Positions 56,776-64,000 of a stretch of DNA of 64,000 nt are shown one piece after another. Below the pieces are notes generated by a model. It had not been told where the DNA came from. It ran no database searches and saw only the letters and a program-made list of their open reading frames with translations. Positions within the stretch are counted from its first letter, which is position 1; each line of letters begins with the position of its first letter. The translations under genes and the position numbers were made by a program. The stretch is from Artemia franciscana (lineage: Eukaryota > Arthropoda > Branchiopoda > Anostraca > Artemiidae): positions 42,302,082 through 42,366,081 of the forward strand of contig NC_088863.1 of NCBI RefSeq assembly GCF_032884065.1, in the 5' to 3' direction.

Positions 56776-56970
56776 GAAGGCTCTTTTTGGCGGTAAGTTT
56801 TTCGCAGTTCATATAATTTACGTACCAATAAAGTGAGCATACCACTCGATGCCTTTTCTTATGTCCTTTACGAATATAATAATCTACCGCTTCTACCACA
56901 AATTCCATTTTAAGCACTTTTTGACCTAACTCAGCCTAACCAACCCTAAACTAACCCCATAATAAATAGT

Positions 56971-57509
56971 GGTAAATGTTTACTTTCGATCCAAGTGCTC
57001 TAAAGCGCGTATTACTGCATATAAGAAGATTCTGACGATCACATATTGTTTCCTTGTCATTATTAGAGAAGCGCATCCATTTCTGACTGACCCTCCTCCT
57101 CCATGGGGCAAACTAAAAATGTATAAAACGGGCTTGCTTACAGGTAATATTACCTATAGAACGAAGCGTACTAGTCCATGAGCCCCGCGGGCAGTGGGGC
57201 GAGGTCTGTATTCTATATATATATTCAACAAAAAGTAATTAAACTTAAAAAAACGAAAAAACGAGGTTTATTAAATAAATATAGAATACAGACCTCGCCC
57301 CGTTGTCCGCGGGGCTCATGGGCTAATACGCTTCGCTCTATAGGTAATGTTACCTGTAAGCAAGCCCACTTTACGCATTTTAAGTTGTCCTATGGAGGAG
57401 GAGGGTCAACCAGAAATGGATGCGCTTCTAGAATTAGCATTTCTAAGTGCTCTAAACTGGAAACTATGCTGTGAAACAGCAGCACTTGGAACGAAAGTAA
57501 ACATTTACC
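56971..57509. mobile_element. Family D foldback element, 539 bp, complete
   Basis: Ends GGTAAATGTTTA and TAAACATTTACC are inverted and are flanked by a perfect 8-bp duplication TAAATAGT (56963-56970 and 57510-57517). The near-palindromic interior spans about 57115-57375 with arms of about 115 bp. Open frames across it simply mirror one another. Confidence 0.9.
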
Positions 57510-57517
57510 TAAATAGT

Positions 57518-57827
57518 TTTTCCACTGAGAAAATGTAGTATTATTTTGTTGGAAATGAACAAGAAAACAGCACTGAGAAAACTTAATATTATTTTGTCGA
57601 AAACCACTGATAAATCATACTTTAATTGAAAATTTGTCATTTTTAATTGTGTCATTTTTCAAAAATTTAAGGCCTTGAGTGGTATTTTCAATTTATTGGT
57701 AAGTCAATTATATGAACTGTGAAAAATTTATCTTTTTGGCTTGGTAAAGAATATGGTTAGCTCGTCAGGGAACTGACATTAGTTGTTCCATTATTTCTAG
57801 TGGAGAAGTAAAAATGAACTCTATTCT
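57518..57827. other. Intergenic DNA
   Basis: No gene or repeat was recognised. Confidence 0.4.
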
Positions 57828-57835
57828 AGTACCAT

Positions 57836-58036
57836 CAGGGCCATATCCAGTTCGGCGGGCTCCCAAGTTGGACCCCCCCCCGCGAAATGCTTCTTCGACT
57901 TGTAAATTCATCTAAAAAATACCCTAATCTTACTCGAGACGGTTAGAAAAAGTTTATGGTAGGGCATTTTTGGTACCCCCGAACAAATTTCTTTCGGTAA
58001 AGCCCCTCCCGAACGAGAATCCTGTATGCGGCCCTG
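57836..58036. mobile_element. hAT-like MITE, 201 bp
   Basis: Ends CAGGGCCATATCCAG and CTGTATGCGGCCCTG are imperfect inverted repeats. Flanks AGTACCAT (57828-57835) and AGTACCAC (58037-58044) match at seven of eight positions. Non-coding. Confidence 0.75.
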
Positions 58037-58213
58037 AGTACCACCCACAACAATTCAGCTTCAACCCTATTAAAACTTTTACAGCAAACAAAAACACAAA
58101 AAATTGGCTTCTAATCTATAAAAATAAGTTGTTTGTTTGTGTGTCTGTCTGTCTGTCCGCATATGACGTCTGAATTATTTTGTCATATACCAATTCAAAA
58201 CAAATGTATTCAA

Positions 58214-58293
58214 GCCGAAGTAGCTGAGTTGGTAAGGCGTTATGTTCCAGGTTCTATGTCCGAGAGGTTCCAGGTTCGAACCTTGGCTTTAGC
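58214..58293 (+). tRNA. tRNA-like sequence inside the Helitron, probable pseudogene
   Basis: TAGCTGAGTTGG fits the A box exactly and GGTTCGAACC fits the B box of RNA polymerase III promoters. The ends GCCGAAG and CTTTAGC can pair at six of seven positions, and CCAGG/CTTGG closes a T-arm around TTCGAAC. No good anticodon stem forms in the middle, where a GTTCCAGGTTC word is repeated. It is therefore a tRNA relic or the head of a tRNA-derived SINE captured by the Helitron. Confidence 0.6.
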
Positions 58294-59013
58294 ATTAATA
58301 CAAAAGAAGAAAAAAAATAAAAAAGGTAAAAACTACAAAAAAAACTAAAAAGAAAATCATATACCAATTCAAAAACGAATGTATATACAGACCGGGACAC
58401 AGGGAATAAAAAAAAACTAAAAAGAAAATACTAAAAAAAGTAAAAAAGCTAAAAAACTAAAAAAAAACTAAAAAAAGGTAAAAAACTAAAAACCAGAAAA
58501 GAAAAAACTAAAAAAACTAAAAAAGGTAAAAAGTACAAAAAACTAAAGAAAAAAAAACTAAAAAACTAAAAAAACTAAAAACTGAAAAATAAAAAAAAAT
58601 AAAAAATAAAAATAAGAAAAAACTAAAAAAGGTAAAGACTACCAAAAAAACAAAAAAGAAAAAAAAACAAAACAAAAAAGCTAAAAAAAGGAAAAACCAA
58701 AAAAAAAGAAGAAAAGGAAAAAAAGCAAAAAATTTATTTCATCACATACCGATTCAAAACCAAATGTATATACAGACCGGGACACAGGGAATATAAATGA
58801 CGACCGGGACACTCAAAGAGAAATTACAGACTGGGACACCGGGACACACATGACGACTGGGACGTGTGTATCGACTGACATCATGTTTGTGTGTCGACTG
58901 ACGTCATGTTTGTCGACTATAAATGACGACTGGGACACAGGGACACAACTACAACGGGGACGCCGGGGGCACAGGGGGGATACATAAATGACGATGGGGA
59001 CACAGGTAATGTT

Positions 59014-59195
59014 TGATTAGCAATCATCATCAACAAAGCTCAAGGACAATCAAGGATTGTCCAAAGCTCGAGGATTGTTTTTCCCATGGACAATTATATG
59101 TTGCATGTTCAAGAGTCGGTAAACCTGACAATCTATTTATATGTACAGACAATGGGACAGCAAAGAATGTTGTATATTCGCAAGTTTTACGTAGT
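59014..59195 (+). pseudogene. Helitron helicase C-terminal remnant
   Basis: One frame gives IINKAQGQS and, after a shift, another gives FSHGQLYVACSRVGKPDNLF with TAKNVVY near the end. These are the last conserved motifs of the Pif1-type helicase in Rep-helicase proteins of Helitrons. They lie just upstream of the 3' end, as in autonomous Helitrons. About 60 codons remain of a protein normally over a thousand residues long. Confidence 0.85.
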
Positions 59196-59199
59196 TAAA

Positions 59200-59202
<3 letters not shown>

Positions 59203-59280
<78 letters not shown>
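59203..59280. repeat. (AT)39 microsatellite
   Basis: 78 bases of AT dinucleotide lie between the helicase remnant and the Helitron 3' end. Confidence 0.95.
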
Positions 59281-59283
<3 letters not shown>

Positions 59284-59431
59284 CAGGTGGGACAAAGGGA
59301 CACAACTACAATGGCGCATAACTAATATGGCGCGTAACGACTTACGCGCGCTGGGGGGATTTGGGGGGTGGGCGCGAAGCGCCCCCACCAACTAGGTGTG
59401 GGGTGGCGCGAAGCGCCACCCCAACAGCTAG

Positions 59432-60043
59432 TTCATTATAATAATATAAACTGTCTAAAAATTATGCCGATATAGACTTTCATAGTGGCTTCATTGGGTG
59501 AACATGACGGGTGACTTAACAAGCATGGCATATCCAATTCTTTTGTCAAATAGGCTTGTCTACCTTTTCAGAATTTTTTTTTTTTATGTCGCCCGTCTGA
59601 ACGCCAAATTAAGCATTATTCATATTGGTGTGATAAAAGAATAAGGAAAATAAAGCTTGGTTCTGTTTTCTCGAAGTCAAAATGGACAAAATATTAGCTT
59701 TGCGTGGCTGTTTTTTTAAATATTCGAATGTAGTAAGGTAACCTTGCTTACCATCCCATGTAAACAATGCACTACATTTACAAGATTCACTGTAATACCC
59801 TAAGTACTATTTGTACTAGTGGTGGTAGTCTTAGCAGTAGCAGTAGGCGTAGAATAGCAGTAGTAGTAGTAGTAATAGTAAAACCGACTACGTTTTAAAT
59901 ATATTCACTTTATGAATTTAATATATCTAAAATGATTGAGACTTTAAGGAATTATTATATTAAATTAACCTGTCCATCCACATTCATTTGTTGTTTTCTT
60001 CAGTAATCTTGGTTATAAATATTTTTCTTGTTTTTTTTTCTTT
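59432..60043. other. Intergenic DNA with AGT microsatellite
   Basis: A degenerate AGT/AGC trinucleotide tract lies at 59818-59884. No gene was found. Confidence 0.5.
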
Positions 60044-62081
60044 TCAAACAGTTCGTGGTAACGAACTGTAGTAAGGAGCGATCCGGCTATATAGTAACCA
60101 AAACTCTAAAAAATTGAATTTTGATATCAATAGCTACATCAAAAGAATCACATTTTAATGCTGACTTTAAATATATAAGTTTCATCAAGTTTAGTCTTAC
60201 TCATCAAAAGTTACGAGCCTGAGAAAATTTGCCTTATTTAAGGAAATAGGGGGAAACACCCCCTAAAAGTTGTAGAATCTTAACAAAAATGACACCATCA
60301 GATTCAGCGTATCAGAGAACCCTACTGTAGAAGTTTCAAGCTCCTATCTACAAAAATGTGGAATTTTGTATTTTTTGCCAGAAGACAAATCACGGGTGCG
60401 TGTTTATTTTTTTTTTTTTTTTATTTTTTTTTCTTTTTCCCAGGGGTCATCGTATCGACCAAGTGGTCCTAAAATTTCGCAAGAGGGCTCATTCTAAGGG
60501 AAATGAAAAGTTCTAGTGCCCTTTTTAAGTGACCAAAAAAATTGGAGGGTATCTAGGCCCCCTCCCATGCTCATTTTTTCCCAAAGTCAACGGATAAAAA
60601 TTTTGAGATAGCCATTTTGTTCATCATAGTCGAAAACCATAATAACTATGTATTTGGGGATGACTTACTCCCCCACAATCCCTGGGGGGGCTGCAAGTTA
60701 CAAACTTCGACCAGTGTTTACATATAGTAATGGTTATTGGGAAGTGTACAGACGTTTTCAGGGGGATTTTATTTTGTTTAGGGGTGGGGCTGAGGGGAGG
60801 GAGCTATGTTGGAGGATCTTTTCTTGGAGGAATCTCATGGGGGAAGAAAAATTCAAGAAAAAGGTTGCAATATTTTCTAGCATTACTATAAGAAAACAAT
60901 GAAAAATAAACATGAAAACGTTTTTTCAAATGAAAGGAAGGAGTAGCTTTGAAACATAAAACGAACATAGATTATTACGCATATGAAGGGTTCTAAAAAT
61001 ACTTTAGCATAAAGAGCGAGGTATTTAGGAGGACATAAATACCTCGCTCTTTATGGTAAAGTATTTTTAGTAATTTCTACTATTTATTCTACGGCCTTTG
61101 TGATTTAGGGGTCATTCTTAAAGAATTGGGACAAAACTTACGATTTAGTGTAAAGAGCGAGGTATTAACGAGGGTGCAAACCCCCTCGTATACATAATAA
61201 AATATAAGATTATGAAAGTATGTTTTACGTAAGTTAATTCTTAAGTTACGTATATTTTTTACTAATAAAAACGTTCGTTAAAAATTAAAAGTTCTAGTTG
61301 CCTTTTTAAGTAACCAAAAAATTGGAGGGCAACTAGGCCTCCTTCTCCACACCTTGTTTCTCAAAATCGCCTGATCAAAACTAAGAGAAAGCTATTTAGC
61401 CAAAAAAAGAATTAATATACAAATCTCATTTTAATAATTTATGTGCGGAGAGCCAAAACCAAACATGCATTAATTCAAAAACGTTCAGAAATTAAATAAA
61501 AAAAACTATTTTTTTTTTAGCTGAAAGTAAGGTGCGACATTAAAACTTAAAACGAACAGAAATTACTCCGTATATGAAATGGGTTGTCCCCTCCGCAATC
61601 CCTCGCTCTTTACGCTAAAGTTTGACTCTTTGCCACAATTCTACTTTTTAAAACAATTAAAAGCTTTAGCGTAAAGAGTGAGGGATTGCTGAGGGGACAA
61701 CCCATTTCATATACGGAATAATTTCTGTTTATGTGCGGAGAGCCAAAACCAAACATGCATTAATTCAAAAACGTTCAGAAATTAAATAAAAAAAACTATT
61801 TTTTTTAGCTGAAAGTAAGGAGCGACATTAAAACTTAAAACGAACAGAAATTACTCCGTATATGAAATGGGTTGTCCCCTCCGCAATCCCTCGCTCTTTA
61901 CGCTAAAGTTTGACTCTTTGCCACAATTCTACTTTTTAAAACAATTAAAAGCTTTAGCGTAAAGAGTGAGGGATTGCTGAGGGGACAACCCATTTCATAT
62001 ACGGAATAATTTCTGTTCGTTTTAAGTTTTAATGTCGCTCCTTACTTTCAGCTAAAAAAATCAAGTTTTTTTTTTATTTAA
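60044..62081 (+). mobile_element. Helentron-like repeat family 1, copy e, 2,038 bp
   Basis: It starts TCAAACAG with the perfect hairpin and ends in TTTATTTAA. The extra length over 1,700 bp is mostly an internal 290-bp tandem duplication that includes the terminal foldback. The middle palindrome is at about 60995-61060. A T run at 60408-60422 sits where copy f has its A run on the other strand. Confidence 0.85.
61441..62020 (+). repeat. 290-bp tandem duplication within copy e
   Basis: The units 61441-61730 and 61731-62020 are almost identical; the visible differences are a couple of T-run bases and one gtgcgac/gagcgac change. Each unit contains one foldback. Confidence 0.9.
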
Positions 62082-62089
62082 TTTCAATA

Positions 62090-62345
62090 AAGCGCAGATC
62101 ATGTTCTAAGCTTCAGAAGGCGATGGGGCGGGGTTCATCCTAACTCATCTTAGTTCTTGGCTGTTTTAAGTTTCTCTCGATTAATTATTGTTCTTTCTCT
62201 GGTTCTTTTCCAATTAGGTTACATTCATTTACTGTTAGTTATTTTTTGGTAGTTTTACGCTTGGAAAAGTATTTATCCTTGTTTCTTCCCATTTTTGGTT
62301 TGACATATCTCTTTACTTTTCTTTGAAAAATATATTTAGAAAAAC
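62090..62345 (+). repeat. Dispersed repeat shared with 22651-22910
   Basis: Diverged second copy of that repeat, with the same order of blocks ending in ctctttacttttctttgaaa. Confidence 0.55.
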
Positions 62346-62356
62346 AGTTTTTTAAT

Positions 62357-63010
62357 TAATCAAAAAGTTTGTGACAATAAACTGTAAGTAAGGAGCGACT
62401 TAGCCCAATAGTTACATAAACTATAAAAACAGGGTTTTAATACCAATAGATATATCAAATGAATTGGCTGATTGTGGTGCTTCCAAATGTATAAGCCTTA
62501 TTAAGTTCAGTGCTACCCGTCAAAAGCTACAAGTCTGAGAAAATTTGCTTCATTCTTGAAAAAGGGGGACAATACGCCCTAATTGTCAAGCAATCTTAAT
62601 AAGAATCACCATCACATTCAGCGTATCAGATAAACCTTCTGTAGATGTTTCACGCATCTGTAAAAATGTGGAATTTTTTTTATTAGTTGCCAGAAGAATC
62701 ACAGGTCCGTGTTTTCCCCCCATGGGTGATTATAAAGAACCAACTGTCCTAGGGTATCGGGAGAGGGCTCATTCAAACGGAAATAAAAAGTTCTAGAGCT
62801 ATTTTAAGTAACCATTGGAGCAATTAAGCAAACATTGGAGGGCAGCTAGCCCCCTTCTATACCCCATATCTCCCCAAAGTCGCCCGACCACAATTTTAAG
62901 ATAGTTATTTTTTTCAGCATAATTAAAAAGGTCCAATAAATAATCCTTTGGAAATAATATGGCCGCACTCACAGCTTTTGGGGAAAAGGCTGTAAGTTAT
63001 GAAATTTATT
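62357..63010 (+). mobile_element. Old, diverged family 1 copy
   Basis: The start AATCAAAAAGTTTGTGACAATAAACTGTAAGTAAGGAGCGAC is recognisable in pieces (AGTTTGT/ATAAACT hairpin, then GTAAGGAGCGAC). The interior follows the family order to ggctgtaagttatgaaat near 63005. Divergence is clearly higher than in the other copies, so this is an older insertion or a sister subfamily. Confidence 0.65.
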
Positions 63011-63019
63011 ATATACTGA

Positions 63020-64000
63020 AGACTACGGAAGATTATCAATATGATTTTTTAAAAAGGGGAAGTACCTAGCGATTTTACAATAATCTTAATCAAACCAGTG
63101 TATTAGAAAGGTGATAAGAGTGAGTGATGATTATCGAGGTATTAGCTTAATCTCTGTAGCTTGGTAATATGATAATTTTTAGACTAAGAGATGCTTTAAA
63201 CATAGTAATAAGAGAAGATTAGCGTGGTTTCAGAACAGGTAGACGAAGTGTCGACTAAACTTTCACCCTTAGGTTAATAATTGAGAAGTTTCTGAATTAT
63301 CAAACACCTTTGGTCCTCGATTTTATAAATACTGAGCAAGCGTACGATTCTGTTGCAAGAAGGTCTTTAGCGAAGTTATTATTCTTGTATGGTATACCAT
63401 ATAATTACATTAAAGTGATAAGTGCTATGTACGAGAATAATTTTGCTGAAGTGAAGGTAGGAAATGAGGTTAACAGCTGATAAATATGAATCATTTTGAT
63501 GGACTATGTATTAAGGAGCAGAGGAAAGGCAATGGGAGACCACGGAATCAAATGGGGAGGAAAAACTCTCCTGGACATGGATTAGGCTAATAATTTAAAG
63601 ATCCTAGGTGAAAGTGTGAGCAAAATGAATGAACTTCTAGAGGTTTTGCGAGTTCAGGGTGCTAGAATAGGTTTGAAAAACAAATTCTAAGAAGTCACTA
63701 AAGCTAGGAATAAGTAAAGCTGAAAAGGTGACGTTGGGTAACGAAAAGAGTGACCAGGTGGACAGCTTCACTTACCTTGGTAGTATCATTAGTAAGGGCG
63801 GTGGGAACAGTGAAGATGTTAAAAGTAGAATAGCCAAAGCTGAGAATATCTTTTCACAGTTAAAAAAAAGTTCGGAAGAATAGGAAAGATAAGTCTGGAA
63901 GCCAAATTTAGAATATTGGAAGCTAAAGTGATGACAGTAGTCAAAATATGTCTCTGAAGCATTGGCGCTCCGAAAAGCGGATGAAGATTTGCGAGATGCT
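63020..64000 (+). mobile_element. RTE-like LINE fragment (reverse transcriptase), runs off the window
   Basis: Pieces in several frames match the same RTE-like polymerase as 55850-56643 and extend further. They include MYENNFAEVKVGNEV, then ESVSKMNELLEVLRVQGARI, then SDQVDSFTYLGSIISKGGG and EDVKSRIAKAENIFSQLKK. The catalytic YADD block is degraded near 63580. Many stops and shifts make it inactive. Confidence 0.75.

Larger units (their letters stand above)
58115..59431 (+). mobile_element. Helitron, 1.3 kb, with classical termini
   Basis: The left end is TCTATAAAAATAAG preceded by A, and a GTCTGTCTGTCTGTCC tract follows shortly after. The right end has a perfect GC-rich hairpin, GGGGTGGCGC-GAA-GCGCCACCCC (59400-59422), then AACAG and CTAG followed by T. 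TC start, CTRR end, a hairpin about ten bases from it and insertion between A and T define canonical Helitrons. The interior holds an A-rich AAACTAAAA region (58310-58735), degenerate ACCGGGACACAGGG repeats (58765-59000), a helicase remnant and an AT microsatellite. It is a deletion derivative that would need an autonomous partner to move. Confidence 0.9.

Noticed and set aside
57178-57474. 98-codon frame
   Set aside because: It runs across the palindrome of a family D element and is not conserved in the other copies.
59086-59325. Open frame with an alternating isoleucine-tyrosine stretch
   Set aside because: It is a translation of the AT microsatellite inside the Helitron.

Overview
The window is AT-rich, intron-bearing and dominated by interspersed repeats, so it comes from an animal nuclear genome. 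Several features fit a crustacean. The main clue is a minus-strand gene with a seed-maturation-protein (SMP, group 6 LEA) motif. Among animals, I know such proteins only from the brine shrimp Artemia. Artemia is therefore the working assignment; it is an inference and not proven by the sequence.

Only two host genes are visible, both on the minus strand. At 32118-40080 four coding exons, with GT-AG borders and compatible phases at all three junctions, give an uninterrupted 228-residue protein. It has a lysine/glutamate/arginine-rich N-terminus, a central SMP motif split by intron 2, and a highly charged C-terminus. At 9123-9503 lies the terminal coding exon of a second gene, with an acceptor site, stop codon and AATAAA signal. 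It encodes a basic, probably nuclear protein with weak resemblance to ashwin. Its upstream exons were not found.

Nearly everything else is mobile DNA, much of it nested. From 0 to 9 kb there are small hAT-like MITEs, A-tailed repeats and the 3' end of an RTE-like LINE. A broken Gypsy-type LTR fossil spans about 10.3-17.4 kb and holds a CR1/Jockey-like LINE. Two families of terminal-inverted-repeat elements with 8-bp target duplications, called here C and D, occupy 18.3-19.7 kb, followed by a second LINE and a hAT remnant. From 23.3 to 28.3 kb there are tandem arrays, including a four-unit array with a 440-480 bp period, followed by a MULE remnant at 28.6-29.6 kb. Between 29.9 and 63 kb five near-full-length copies of a 1.7-2.0 kb non-coding element recur. 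These have a hairpin at one end and subterminal inverted repeats, which is a helentron/HINE-like layout, and the region also has several partial copies. One copy interrupts a hAT transposase gene (52.6-55.6 kb) and one lies in intron 1 of the LEA gene. A separate hairpin-ended element with internal tandem repeats lies in intron 2. A small Helitron with classical TC and CTAG termini carries a tRNA-like sequence at 58.1-59.4 kb.

The repeats record an order of events. D sits inside C at 18.5 kb and C sits inside D at 51.2 kb, so both families were mobile over overlapping times. All protein comparisons were made by eye and no database was searched.
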